Assembly: GCF_023701945.1 (NCBI RefSeq)
Contig: NZ_JABAEF010000005.1
Span: 1-64,000 of the forward strand
Reading direction: 5' to 3'
Length of the DNA: 64,000 bases
Source: Rhizobium sp. CG5
GTDB lineage: Bacteria > Pseudomonadota > Alphaproteobacteria > Rhizobiales > Rhizobiaceae
Below, piece after piece: positions 47,843-56,597 of this stretch. A program made the position numbers and the translations under genes. Each line of letters starts with the position of its first letter. Positions within the stretch are counted from its first letter, which is position 1. The notes below the pieces were generated by a model. It was given only the letters and a program-made list of their open reading frames with translations. It was not told the DNA's origin and searched no databases.

Positions 47843-48412
47843 CAGCGACAGCTGCATCAGCGGCCTGCCCGCCTTGCGCAAGGCGACTTCCTCGAAGCCG
47901 GCGACCCGAAAAATCCGCGTCGGCCCGACATAGAGGCCGACGGATTTCGATTGCTTGGCGCGATCGATCGGACAGGCCTCGACGCGTCGCGCACCATTTT
48001 GCCTGGCAAAATCGACCGCTGCGGCCAGCAGGGCATGGCTGAGCCCGGTGCCGCGGCCGGCCGAGACAACAAAAAAGCAGCTGATCGCCCAGACGCCCGG
48101 ATCGACAGCATCGGCCTCGTCGAGCGGGCGCGACACGGTGCGCGACGAATTCCAGTTGGGCACATCGCTGCGCGGCCCGACCTGAACCCAGCCGACCGGT
48201 TGGCCGTCGCGATAGCCGATCAGGCCCGGCGGCGGCCCGGTCTGCACCCGCGTGCGTATAAACGCTTTCTTGTCAGCATTGCCGAGCAGCTTGCGCTGTG
48301 AGGCCGCGAGGCGGAAATAGGTGCACCAGCAGCCATAACAGGCGCCCTGCGGTCCCATGACGGTCTCGAAATCTTGCCAGAGGTCGGCGGTCAAAGGCTT
48401 TGTTGTGAACAC
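47837..48412 (-). CDS. GNAT-family N-acetyltransferase
   Basis: A 191-residue protein with a cysteine-rich N-terminal stretch, GACYGCWCTYFR, typical of one GNAT subgroup, then LIGYRDGQPVGWVQVGPR and VVSAGRGTGLSHALLAAAVD as the acetyl-CoA loop, ending GFEEVALRKAGRPLM. I take GTG 48412, preceded by GAGG; a longer frame to 48478 would run into the dinB promoter. Divergent from dinB. Substrate unknown. Confidence 0.82.
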   Translation of the reverse strand: MFTTKPLTADLWQDFETVMGPQGACYGCWCTYFRLAASQRKLLGNADKKAFIRTRVQTGPPPGLIGYRDGQPVGWVQVGPRSDVPNWNSSRTVSRPLDEADAVDPGVWAISCFFVVSAGRGTGLSHALLAAAVDFARQNGARRVEACPIDRAKQSKSVGLYVGPTRIFRVAGFEEVALRKAGRPLMQLSLL

Positions 48413-48437
48413 CGTCCCATTCCTCGAATCTTGCCTC

Positions 48438-48487
48438 TTGAGTAGGATCAGGCTAGCGCGTAAGGTTGTTTTGTTCAACCTTTGTTC
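48438..48487 (+). promoter_or_regulatory. LexA-controlled promoter of dinB
   Basis: GTTC-AACCTTT-GTTC at 48473-48487 is an exact alphaproteobacterial SOS box. It starts at the predicted transcription start of a promoter TTGAGT (48438-48443), 17 bp, TAAGGT (48461-48466). A perfect 7-bp inverted repeat AAGGTTG/CAACCTT (48462-48468 and 48476-48482) overlaps it. The box ends 5 bp before the dinB ATG. Confidence 0.8.
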
Positions 48488-48492
48488 TCATC

Positions 48493-49809
48493 ATGACCGC
48501 GCCAAACACTCAACTTCCGGGATTTTGCCGCGATTGCCTGACAGGGCAGCCGGAGGGCCGAAAGCGCTGCAGCCAATGCGGCAGTCCGCGGCTTGTCTAT
48601 CATCCGGAGCTTGCCCGGCTGACCCTTGCCCATATCGACTGCGATGCCTTCTATGCCTCGATCGAGAAGCGCGACAATCCGGAGCTTGCCGACAAGCCGG
48701 TGATCATCGGCGGCGGCAAGCGCGGCGTGGTGTCCACCGCCTGCTACATCGCCCGCATTCATGGCGTGCGCTCGGCCATGCCGATGTTCAAGGCGCTGGA
48801 AGCCTGTCCCCAGGCGGTCGTCATCCCGCCGAACATGGAGAAATATGTCCAGGTCGGGCGGCAGGTGCGGGCCATGATGGAAGAACTGACGCCGCTGGTT
48901 CAGCCGATTTCGATCGACGAGGCGTTTCTCGAACTGTCCGGCACGGAAATGCTGCATCATGCCCGCCCGGCCCAGGTGCTGGCGCGTCTGGCGCAGCGCA
49001 TCGAGCGGGAGGTCGGCATCACGGTGTCGGTGGGGCTTTCCTATTGCAAGTTCCTGGCCAAGGTGGCGTCCGACCTGCAGAAGCCCCGCGGCTTTTCGGT
49101 GATCGGCGAGGCCGAGGCGCTCGCCTTCCTGGCGCCGCGGCCGGTCACCACCATCTGGGGCGTCGGCAAGGCCTTTGCGGCGACCCTGGAGCGCGACGGC
49201 ATCCGCACGGTGGGTCAATTGCAGATCATGGAGGAAAGCGAGCTGATGCGCCGCTATGGCTCGATCGGCCAGCGCCTATCAAGGCTGTCGCGCGGCATCG
49301 ACGACCGCGAGGTGCATCTCAACGATGCCGCCAAGAGCGTGTCTTCGGAAACCACCTTCTTCGACGATATCTGGCGGCCCGAGGATCTGATACCGCACCT
49401 GCGCTCGCTATCGGAAAAGGTCGCCTGGCGCCTGAAGAAGGCCGGCATTGCCGGCCACACGGTGGTGCTGAAGCTGAAGACGGCCGATTTCAAGGGCCGC
49501 ACCCGCAACCGCCGCCTGGAAGACCCGACGCAGCTTGCCGACCGGATCTTTCGCACCGGACTGTCGCTCTTGGAAAAGGAGACTGACGGCACGCGCTTCC
49601 GGCTGATCGGCATAGGGGTCACCGACCTGCGCGAGGCAGCCCTTGCCGACCCTCCTGATCTGGTCGATGCCCAGGCAGCGCGGCGGGCGGCCGCCGAGGC
49701 CGCCATGGACAAGTTGCGCGAGAAATTCGGCAAGTCGACGGTCGAAACCGGCTACACGTTCGGCAGCCGCAAACCGCGTCCCGAGCCCGGTTCGAAACCC
49801 GGCACGTGA
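48493..49809 (+). CDS. dinB: DNA polymerase IV (Y-family), with N-terminal zinc ribbon
   Basis: DinB (438 residues) is an error-prone translesion polymerase. Metal-binding residues are in [13 protein letters not shown] and SIDEAFLEL; the little-finger domain follows ([12 protein letters not shown]). An extra N-terminal segment has four cysteines at residues 12, 15, 26 and 29 (FCRDC and RCSQCG), a zinc-ribbon-like addition common in rhizobial copies but absent from E. coli. An SOS box sits immediately upstream, so DNA damage should induce it. No clear ribosome site precedes the ATG, so the mRNA may be nearly leaderless. Confidence 0.95.
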   Translation: MTAPNTQLPGFCRDCLTGQPEGRKRCSQCGSPRLVYHPELARLTLAHIDCDAFYASIEKRDNPELADKPVIIGGGKRGVVSTACYIARIHGVRSAMPMFKALEACPQAVVIPPNMEKYVQVGRQVRAMMEELTPLVQPISIDEAFLELSGTEMLHHARPAQVLARLAQRIEREVGITVSVGLSYCKFLAKVASDLQKPRGFSVIGEAEALAFLAPRPVTTIWGVGKAFAATLERDGIRTVGQLQIMEESELMRRYGSIGQRLSRLSRGIDDREVHLNDAAKSVSSETTFFDDIWRPEDLIPHLRSLSEKVAWRLKKAGIAGHTVVLKLKTADFKGRTRNRRLEDPTQLADRIFRTGLSLLEKETDGTRFRLIGIGVTDLREAALADPPDLVDAQAARRAAAEAAMDKLREKFGKSTVETGYTFGSRKPRPEPGSKPGT

Positions 49810-49959
49810 ACTTGCCCTGCCCCTCCGTTCGAAGGGCGCGCACTCCAAAATATCCGTGCATAGGAACACTTAAACGTGAAGGGGCACCCTACTTCAAATC
49901 TTCCTTAAACTTCGTCACTTATTTTAGCGGCATCGGTTTTGCGTAACAGGATGACACTC

Positions 49960-51204
49960 ATGATCAAGTCTTTGGCGTTCAGCCTCGGCCTTCTCTCCGC
50001 GACCGCGCTGGTCACACCGGCGTCGGCCGGCAGCGGTGGCACGCTGCAGATCATGGTGTCCAAGGACACCCAGCAGATGGTCGTCTATGACGGCGGCCAG
50101 GTGGTGGCGACCTCGAAAGTGTCGACCGGCAAGCAGGGCCATACGACGCCGTCCGGCATCTTCTCGATCCTGGAAAAGAAAAAATACCACGAGTCCAATC
50201 TCTATTCGAACGCGCCGATGCCGTGGATGCAGCGCATCACCTGGTCCGGGGTCGCCCTGCACGAATCCAACAGTGTGCCGAACTATCCGGCCTCGCATGG
50301 CTGCGTGCGCATGCCCGGCGATTTCGCCAAGGCGCTGTTCCAGATGACCGAACGCGGCGCCCATGTGATCATCACCGACAAGCCCGTGGTGCCGGTCTCG
50401 ATCAGCCATGCCACGCTGTTCAAGCCGACCGCTGGCACGGAGCCCGGCCAATTGCTGTCGGACGCGCAGTTGCGGCCGGGCAATATCGAGACGGGCAAAA
50501 ACCCCGTCGAGGTAGCGATGATCGATGTCCTGCCAAAGGCCGGCGCCAAGGCCACCGTTGCGCTCAACGACCTGCCTCCGGTGCGCATCCTGATCACCCG
50601 GCGCGGCGAGCGCGAAACGATCCTCGACATGCAGGGCCTGCTGAACGAGCTGGGCTTCGACGCTGGCGTTCCCGACGGCCATACCGGCCGGCTGACGGTC
50701 AGCGCCATCAACGGCTTCAAGCGCTGGAAGGGTTTGTCGACCGGCGGCACTCTTATCAGCGCCGAGATGCTGACGGCGCTCTACAAGGCTGCCGGCAAGG
50801 GTGAACCGCCGGCCGGCCAGATCCTGGTCCGGCAGGCGTTCAAGCCGATGTTCGAGGCGCCGATCGGCATTTCCAGCCCGGAGATCGCGCTCGGCACGCA
50901 TTTCATCGAGGCCACCGATGTCAACCGCTATTCCGGAAAAGCCGAATGGCACACGGTGTCGCTGGAAAACCACCTGTCGCCCGCCACCCTGAAGCGGCTC
51001 GGCATCACCGTTCCGGCCGACGATACGGCAATGTTCGATGCCAGCCACGCCCTGGACCGCATCACCATCCCGGCCGATATCCGCGCCAGGATCGAGGCCA
51101 TGCTCGGCGAAGGCAGCTCGATCACCATTTCCGACACCGGCATCGGTCAGGAGACCGGACCGGGCACGGATTTTATTACGATTACGCGGAAAAAGCCGGC
51201 CTGA
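49960..51204 (+). CDS. L,D-transpeptidase (YkuD domain) with peptidoglycan-binding domain
   Basis: A 414-residue secreted enzyme that forms 3-3 cross-links or anchors proteins in peptidoglycan. Signal peptide SLAFSLGLLSATALVTPASA, then a YkuD domain with the catalytic motif ASHGCVRMPG (Cys nucleophile), and a PG_binding_1-like segment at LDMQGLLNELGFDAGVPDGH. The C-terminal 130 residues are of unknown fold. I take ATG 49960 (AGGA 8 nt upstream); ATG 49951 is an alternative. Rhizobiales rely heavily on such transpeptidases for polar growth. Confidence 0.9.
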   Translation: MIKSLAFSLGLLSATALVTPASAGSGGTLQIMVSKDTQQMVVYDGGQVVATSKVSTGKQGHTTPSGIFSILEKKKYHESNLYSNAPMPWMQRITWSGVALHESNSVPNYPASHGCVRMPGDFAKALFQMTERGAHVIITDKPVVPVSISHATLFKPTAGTEPGQLLSDAQLRPGNIETGKNPVEVAMIDVLPKAGAKATVALNDLPPVRILITRRGERETILDMQGLLNELGFDAGVPDGHTGRLTVSAINGFKRWKGLSTGGTLISAEMLTALYKAAGKGEPPAGQILVRQAFKPMFEAPIGISSPEIALGTHFIEATDVNRYSGKAEWHTVSLENHLSPATLKRLGITVPADDTAMFDASHALDRITIPADIRARIEAMLGEGSSITISDTGIGQETGPGTDFITITRKKPA

Positions 51205-51276
51205 GCGGGGTTGCCTCGGTCGAAGGGATAGGCTGCGCCTCATCCCCGGCGCTACGCGTTGCGCCTAGCCTGCTCT

Positions 51277-51418
51277 GCCCCTCACCCTAACCCTCTCCCC
51301 GCAAGCGGGGCGAGGGGACGTGCCACAATTTAAGCCCCAGAGGGAGTTGGACGGGTGCGTCATCCGTCCTTCTCCCCGTCAAAACGGGGAGAAGGTGCCG
51401 GCAGGCGGATGAGGGGCA
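51277..51418. repeat. RIME-like intergenic repeat with two hairpins
   Basis: The stretch has two GC-rich hairpins. One has arms 51291-51302 and 51305-51316 (CCCTCTCCCCGC with one mismatch). The other is a perfect 12-bp stem, 51368-51379 with 51384-51395 (CCTTCTCCCCGT), extended by CATCCG/CGGATG. Sequences of this kind are repeated many times in intergenic regions of rhizobial genomes (Rhizobium intergenic mosaic elements). It lies between the convergent L,D-transpeptidase and dnaE genes and may end transcripts or stabilise mRNA. Confidence 0.7.
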
Positions 51419-51452
51419 ATATCGGTAAATATTCCCCCATCCCCTCGACACC

Positions 51453-54400
51453 TCACACCAGTTCGACGTCGATCACACCGGGGGCGGAGCGCAGGGCGGC
51501 GGCGATGTCGGGGGAGATGCGGTATTTTTCCGTGAGTTCGACCTCGATTTCGCGCTGGCCATCCTCCTTGATGACCACAAAGGAGACCAGCCCGTCGCCG
51601 CGGGCGTTGAGATGGGCGGCAACCGTCTTCAGCGGTCCTGCATCGCGCACGAAAACCCTGAGCGCCTTCTGCATCTGCACCGATTTTTCCTCCAGCGACT
51701 GAACCGTCTGGATGCGCAACCCTATGCCTTCCGGCCGCTCCTCGGCGGCAACCGTGATGACCAGGGATTTGCCGGGTTCCAGCAAATCGCGATATTGCGC
51801 GAGGCCCTCGGAAAACAGCACTGCTTCGAACTGCCCGGTCGCATCGGAAAAGGTAATGATGCCCATCTTGTTGCCGGTGCGGGTCTTGCGCTCCTGCTTG
51901 GCGATCACCGTTCCGGCCAGACGGCCGGCATTGGCGCCCTGCTTGACCGCATTGGAGAAATCGGCAAAGTTCTGCACCCGCATTTTTTCCAGAATGGCGC
52001 GGTAGGCATCAAGCGGATGGGCCGAGAGATAGAAGCCCAGCACGTTGAACTCGCGCAGCAGCTTTTCAGACGCCAGCCAGGGCGTAAACGGCGGCAAGCC
52101 GATGCGCTCCGGACCGCTGGCAGCCCCCGCCCCGAACATATCAGACTGGCCGCGCACCTTGTTTTCGTGGATGCGCTGGGCATAGCCGATGATACGGTCG
52201 AGGCCGGCGATCATTTCGGCGCGGTCATAGCCGAAGCAGTCGAAGGCGCCGGCGGTGATCAGGCTTTCGAAGACCCGGCGATTGACCTGTTTCGGATCGA
52301 TGCGCAGGCAGAAATCCTCGATATCGGCAAACGGCGTGTCGCCGCGCTGGGCGACGATATGCTCGACGGCCGCTTCGCCGACGCCCTTGATAGCAGCCAG
52401 CGAATAATAGATGCGCTGGTCGCCGGTCTGGAAATGGCGGAACGAGGTCTGTACCGAGGGCGGCACGACGGTAATGCCGAGGCGACCGGCATCCTGGCGG
52501 AAGTCGTTGAGCTTGTCGGTGTTCGACATGTCGAGCGTCATGGAGGCAGCCAGGAACTCGACCGGGAAATGGGCCTTCATATAGGCCGTCTGGTAGGAGA
52601 CGATGGCGTAGGCCGCGGCATGCGACTTGTTGAAGCCGTAATTGGCGAATTTTGCCAGGAGTTCGAAGATATTGCTGGCCTGCGGCTTGGAGACGCCGTT
52701 CTTCATGGCGCCGTCGATGAAGCGCTCGCTCTGCTGGTCCATCTCCGCCTTGATCTTCTTGCCCATGGCGCGGCGCAAGAGATCGGCCTCGCCGAGCGAA
52801 TACCCCGACAGAACCTGAGCGATCTGCATGACCTGCTCCTGGTAGACGATAACCCCTTGCGTCTCTTTCAGCAGATAATCGATCTTCGGATGGACCGATT
52901 CCAACTCCTCCTCGCCATGCTTGCGGGCATTGTAGGTCGGGATATTCTCCATCGGGCCGGGACGGTAGAGCGCCACCAGCGCGATGATGTCCTCGATGCA
53001 GTCGGGCCGCATGCCGATCAGCGCCTTGCGCATGCCGGCCGATTCCACCTGGAACACGCCGACCGTTTCGCCGCGTGACAGCATCTGGTAGGTCGGTTCG
53101 TCATCGAGCGGCAGGGCCGCCAGATCGACCGAGATGCCGCGCAGCTTGACGAAATCGACCGCGGTCTTCAGCACCGTCAGCGTCTTCAGGCCGAGAAAGT
53201 CGAATTTGACCAGGCCGGCCTGCTCGACCCATTTCATGTTGAACTGGGTGACCGGCATGTCGGAGCGCGGATCGCGATACATCGGCACCAGCTTCGACAG
53301 CGGCCGATCGCCGATGACGATGCCGGCGGCGTGGGTCGAGGCGTGGCGATAAAGGCCCTCGATCTTCTGGGCGATATCGAGCAGGCGGGCGACGACCGGT
53401 TCGCGGTCAGCCTCCTCCTGAAATTTCGGATCCTCTTCGATCGCCTTGGACAAAGGCGTCGGATTGGCCGGGTTGTTGGGCACCAGCTTGCAGATCTTGT
53501 CGACCTGGCCATAGGGCATTTCCAGCACGCGGCCGACGTCGCGAAGGGCGGCGCGGGCCTGCAGGGACCCGAAGGTGATGATCTGCGCCACCTGCTCGCG
53601 GCCATATTTCTGCTGGACGTAGCGAATGACCTCTTCGCGGCGGTCCTGGCAGAAGTCGATGTCGAAGTCGGGCATCGAGACGCGTTCGGGATTGAGAAAG
53701 CGTTCGAACAGCAAAGAGAAGCGCAAGGGATCGACGTCGGTAATCGTCAGCGCATAGGCGACCAGCGAGCCCGCACCGGAACCGCGGCCCGGACCGACCG
53801 GGATATCCTGCAGCTTGGCCCATTTGATGAAGTCGGCAACGATCAGGAAGTAGCCGGGAAAGCCCATGCGCTCGATGACGCCGAGTTCGAAATCGAGCCG
53901 GTCGCGATATTCCTGTTCCTCGTAGCCCGGCGCCATGCCGAGCGACAGCAGCCGCTGGTCGAGGCCTTCGATCGCCTGGCGACGCAGTTCGACCGCTTCG
54001 GCCCGTTCGGCCTCCTTTGGATCGTCGCTGGCGCCGGTGAAGCGCGGCAGGATCGGCTTGCGGGTGTCGAGCACGAAGGAGCAGCGCATGGCGACCTCGA
54101 CCGTATTGGCGAGCGCCTCCGGCAGATCGGCAAACAGCGCGCACATTTCGGCGCGGCTCTTCATGTAGTGGTCCGGCGTCAGCCGGAAGCGGCGGTCATC
54201 CGAGACGATGGCATTGTGGGCGACCGCCATCAGCGCATCGTGGGCGTCGTAATCGCCGCGCGTCGGGAAGAAGGCCTCGTTGGTGGCGACCAGCGGCAGA
54301 TCATGCGCATAGGCGAGCGCAATCATCTTCTGCTCGTGCGCCCGGTCATAGCCGGCCTGGCGCTGCAATTCGACATAGAGCCGGTCGCCGAAAATATCCT

Positions 54401-54950
54401 TCAGGGTCGACAGACGCGCCTCGGCCTGGGCCTTATGGCCCTCCTTCAACGGCATATCGACGGGACCGCCGGTAAAGCCGGTCAAGGCAATCAGCCCGTC
54501 CGCGCCACCCTCGATCAGCCAGGAGGCGCAGATATGCACGGCGCTCGAACTTTCGCCGTCCAGATAGGCACGGCTGACGATATCGACCAGGCGCTCATAG
54601 CCGGCCGGCGTCGAAGCCAATAGGACAATCGAGGGATAGCGGGCGAAGCCGGAATTGCCGCCGCGCTTCTCATCGCCGGCATCTTCCATGTCGATCGCCA
54701 GCTGGCAGCCGATGATCGGCTGCAGCCCCTCGTCCATGGCCTTCTGGGAAAACTCCAGCGCCACGAACAGGTTGTTGGTATCGGTGATGGCGATGGCGGG
54801 CTGAGCGTCCGCCACGGCCTTGCCGAGGATCTTCTTCAGCGGTAGCGCGCCTTCGAGCAGCGAGAAGGCGGAATGGACCCGCAGATGCACGAAACCGGGG
54901 GACGCCTGCCCCCCAATCGCCGGCCGCGCCGCCATGACTTTGCCATCCAT
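51453..54950 (-). CDS. dnaE: DNA polymerase III alpha subunit DnaE1
   Basis: DnaE (1165 residues) is the replicative polymerase catalytic subunit. The N-terminal PHP domain starts at FVHLRVHSAFSLLEGALPLK; the catalytic aspartates are in MPDFDIDFCQDRR, with GPGRGSGAGSLVAYAL before it; a helix-hairpin-helix and OB domain with AGTVIAKQERKTRTGNKMG follow. Length and motifs match DnaE1, not the error-prone DnaE2. The gene begins 106 bp downstream of the stop of a LexA-controlled 28-residue peptide gene on the same strand, with no strong terminator between them. Confidence 0.96.
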   Translation of the reverse strand: MDGKVMAARPAIGGQASPGFVHLRVHSAFSLLEGALPLKKILGKAVADAQPAIAITDTNNLFVALEFSQKAMDEGLQPIIGCQLAIDMEDAGDEKRGGNSGFARYPSIVLLASTPAGYERLVDIVSRAYLDGESSSAVHICASWLIEGGADGLIALTGFTGGPVDMPLKEGHKAQAEARLSTLKDIFGDRLYVELQRQAGYDRAHEQKMIALAYAHDLPLVATNEAFFPTRGDYDAHDALMAVAHNAIVSDDRRFRLTPDHYMKSRAEMCALFADLPEALANTVEVAMRCSFVLDTRKPILPRFTGASDDPKEAERAEAVELRRQAIEGLDQRLLSLGMAPGYEEQEYRDRLDFELGVIERMGFPGYFLIVADFIKWAKLQDIPVGPGRGSGAGSLVAYALTITDVDPLRFSLLFERFLNPERVSMPDFDIDFCQDRREEVIRYVQQKYGREQVAQIITFGSLQARAALRDVGRVLEMPYGQVDKICKLVPNNPANPTPLSKAIEEDPKFQEEADREPVVARLLDIAQKIEGLYRHASTHAAGIVIGDRPLSKLVPMYRDPRSDMPVTQFNMKWVEQAGLVKFDFLGLKTLTVLKTAVDFVKLRGISVDLAALPLDDEPTYQMLSRGETVGVFQVESAGMRKALIGMRPDCIEDIIALVALYRPGPMENIPTYNARKHGEEELESVHPKIDYLLKETQGVIVYQEQVMQIAQVLSGYSLGEADLLRRAMGKKIKAEMDQQSERFIDGAMKNGVSKPQASNIFELLAKFANYGFNKSHAAAYAIVSYQTAYMKAHFPVEFLAASMTLDMSNTDKLNDFRQDAGRLGITVVPPSVQTSFRHFQTGDQRIYYSLAAIKGVGEAAVEHIVAQRGDTPFADIEDFCLRIDPKQVNRRVFESLITAGAFDCFGYDRAEMIAGLDRIIGYAQRIHENKVRGQSDMFGAGAASGPERIGLPPFTPWLASEKLLREFNVLGFYLSAHPLDAYRAILEKMRVQNFADFSNAVKQGANAGRLAGTVIAKQERKTRTGNKMGIITFSDATGQFEAVLFSEGLAQYRDLLEPGKSLVITVAAEERPEGIGLRIQTVQSLEEKSVQMQKALRVFVRDAGPLKTVAAHLNARGDGLVSFVVIKEDGQREIEVELTEKYRISPDIAAALRSAPGVIDVELV

Positions 54951-55056
54951 TCCAACATTCCCATCGCATCCAAAGACTCGGGTGCGATTGTCGGGCTTCG
55001 AGCCCAGGAAGTCCAGAACTGCTTACGGCGTATCGACAGCTTTACGGCGGCTCGGA

Positions 55057-55143
55057 TCAGAGTGCCAGCACGATGACCGAAAAGCTGGCGACGAAAACGG
55101 TGAGAGAGGCGAATGCGGCAATGTCACGAAGGATCTCAGTCAT
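55057..55143 (-). CDS. SOS-regulated 28-residue single-span membrane peptide (unannotated)
   Basis: ATG at 55143, TGA at 55057-55059. The peptide begins MTEILRD and then has 21 almost wholly hydrophobic residues (IAAFASLTVFVASF, then SVIVLAL) to its end, so it should span the inner membrane once. AAGGAG lies 6 nt before the ATG. The promoter TTGACA-N17-CATAAA contains an exact LexA box, so it should be silent until DNA damage. Size, topology and control match SOS membrane division inhibitors such as Caulobacter SidA, though I cannot claim homology. dnaE follows 106 bp downstream on the same strand. Confidence 0.75.
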   Translation of the reverse strand: MTEILRDIAAFASLTVFVASFSVIVLAL

Positions 55144-55170
55144 GGCTTACTCCTTACTCGTTATGTATCC

Positions 55171-55199
55171 TTTATGTTCGTTCTTTGTTCTGTTGTCAA
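55171..55199 (-). promoter_or_regulatory. LexA-repressed promoter of the 28-residue membrane peptide
   Basis: On the minus strand, TTGACA (55199-55194, perfect -35), a 17-bp spacer and CATAAA (55176-55171). The SOS box (plus strand GTTC-GTTCTTT-GTTC at 55176-55190) fills the spacer, so LexA would directly exclude polymerase. Start predicted near 55164, leaving a short leader with AAGGAG at 55155-55150. Confidence 0.82.
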
Positions 55200-55283
55200 C
55201 AGGATTTTTTGATCCGCCAAGGGAGGTGACTTCGGCGCCCAAGTCCGACACACTGCGGCGGAAAAGCTTGTGGGGGAATGGCA

Positions 55284-55874
55284 ATGGTCAGGATGTTTGT
55301 CGCGGGAGTGCTGGTGGGGCTGCTGCCGGCCACGGGGGTGTTTGCCGATCCGTTTCCGGCGGGGCGGATCCTGTCCGGTGCGTCGGGCGACTGGAACAAG
55401 GATGGCACGTCGGACCTGGCCATTCTCGTTGCGCCGGACAATGATGACGACGGGATCGGCATCTATCTCTATCTGACGGAGAGCGATCGGCCGCTGCAGA
55501 AGCTGGTCGCATCGGCGCCAGACAAGATCTGGGGCAATACGAAGCTGGACGGCCTCTATGGCCAGGATCCGGAGATCACGGCGCTGGCCAATGGCTCGAT
55601 CGCCGTGATGTCGCAGAATTCGGGCATCGGCCGAAACCGTTGGGAGCAGACCCTGACGCTCGCCTATCGCGAGGGCCGTTTCATCGTCGCCGGCTACACC
55701 TACTCGTCCTACGACACGCTTGATCCGGACGCCGGCCAATCCTGCGACTACAATGTCGTGACAGGAAAGTTCAAGACGGGCGAAACGGCCGGCAGCACCG
55801 CCGCCAAAACCGTGTCGATCGAGGACTGGACCGACGAGATCGGCCAGACGGCCTGCGGGCTGGACTTGAACTAG
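55284..55874 (+). CDS. Secreted protein with FG-GAP/EF-hand-like motif, unknown function
   Basis: A 196-residue protein with a signal peptide (FVAGVLVGLLPATGVFA, cleavage before DPFP). The mature part begins GDWNKDGTSDLAILVAPDND, a calcium-loop-like D-x-N-x-D-G motif as in FG-GAP/VCBS repeats, but only one copy is seen. GGGGGA is placed 6 nt before ATG 55284, so that start is better than ATG 55278. Convergent with lolD. A periplasmic role is inferred; no function known. Confidence 0.78.
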   Translation: MVRMFVAGVLVGLLPATGVFADPFPAGRILSGASGDWNKDGTSDLAILVAPDNDDDGIGIYLYLTESDRPLQKLVASAPDKIWGNTKLDGLYGQDPEITALANGSIAVMSQNSGIGRNRWEQTLTLAYREGRFIVAGYTYSSYDTLDPDAGQSCDYNVVTGKFKTGETAGSTAAKTVSIEDWTDEIGQTACGLDLN

Positions 55875-55893
55875 ACCCGCGCCCGTTTTGCGG

Positions 55894-56583
55894 TCAGGCG
55901 ACGAAGTCGACGATCTTGCCGTCGACGATCGTCACGCAGCGGTCCATGCGGCGGGCGAGTTCGTGATTGTGGGTGGCGATCAGGGCGGCAAGCCCGGATT
56001 GCCGCACCAGGGCTTCGAGCGCCGAAAACACATAGGATGCGGTTTCCGGATCGAGGTTGCCGGTCGGCTCGTCGGCCAAAAGCACCAGCGGGGCATTGGC
56101 AACCGCACGGGCAATCGCCACACGCTGCTGTTCGCCGCCCGACAGTTCCGAGGGACGATGATCGCCGCGATGGCCGATGCGCATGTAGTCGAGCAGTTGC
56201 GAGGCCCGTTCGCGGGCTTCCGCCATCGACAGGCCGGCAATCAGCTGCGGCATCATGATATTCTCCAGCGCGGTGAATTCGGGCAGGAGATGATGGAACT
56301 GATAGACGAAGCCGATCGAGTTGCGGCGGATCGCCGTGCGGCGGTCGGCCGACAGGCCGGAACAATCCTCCCCGCCGATCAGCACCTGGCCTTCGGTTGG
56401 ATGTTCCAGCAGGCCGGCAATGTGCAGCAGCGTCGATTTGCCGGTGCCTGACGGGGCCACCAGCGCCACGGTCTCGCCTTCATAGAGATTGAGGCTGGCG
56501 TCCTTCAGGATCGTCAGCACGGTCTCGCCCTGTCCGTAATTGCGTTCGATGCCGGAAAGGCCAAGCGCGGTTTTCTTTGCCAT
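55894..56583 (-). CDS. lolD: Lipoprotein-releasing ABC transporter ATP-binding protein LolD
   Basis: LolD (229 residues) powers release of outer-membrane lipoproteins from the inner membrane. Walker A is APSGTGKST, the signature [14 protein letters not shown], Walker [14 protein letters not shown], then the H-loop ATHNHELA. These place it in the MacB/LolD group. It follows the permease gene by 14 bp on the same strand and forms the transporter with it. Confidence 0.94.
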   Translation of the reverse strand: MAKKTALGLSGIERNYGQGETVLTILKDASLNLYEGETVALVAPSGTGKSTLLHIAGLLEHPTEGQVLIGGEDCSGLSADRRTAIRRNSIGFVYQFHHLLPEFTALENIMMPQLIAGLSMAEARERASQLLDYMRIGHRGDHRPSELSGGEQQRVAIARAVANAPLVLLADEPTGNLDPETASYVFSALEALVRQSGLAALIATHNHELARRMDRCVTIVDGKIVDFVA

Positions 56584-56597
56584 GAATGACGGGGTCC

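Noticed and set aside
51277..51418. CRISPR array
   Set aside because: The two hairpins differ from each other and there are no regularly spaced direct repeats; no cas genes are present. No CRISPR array was seen anywhere in the window.
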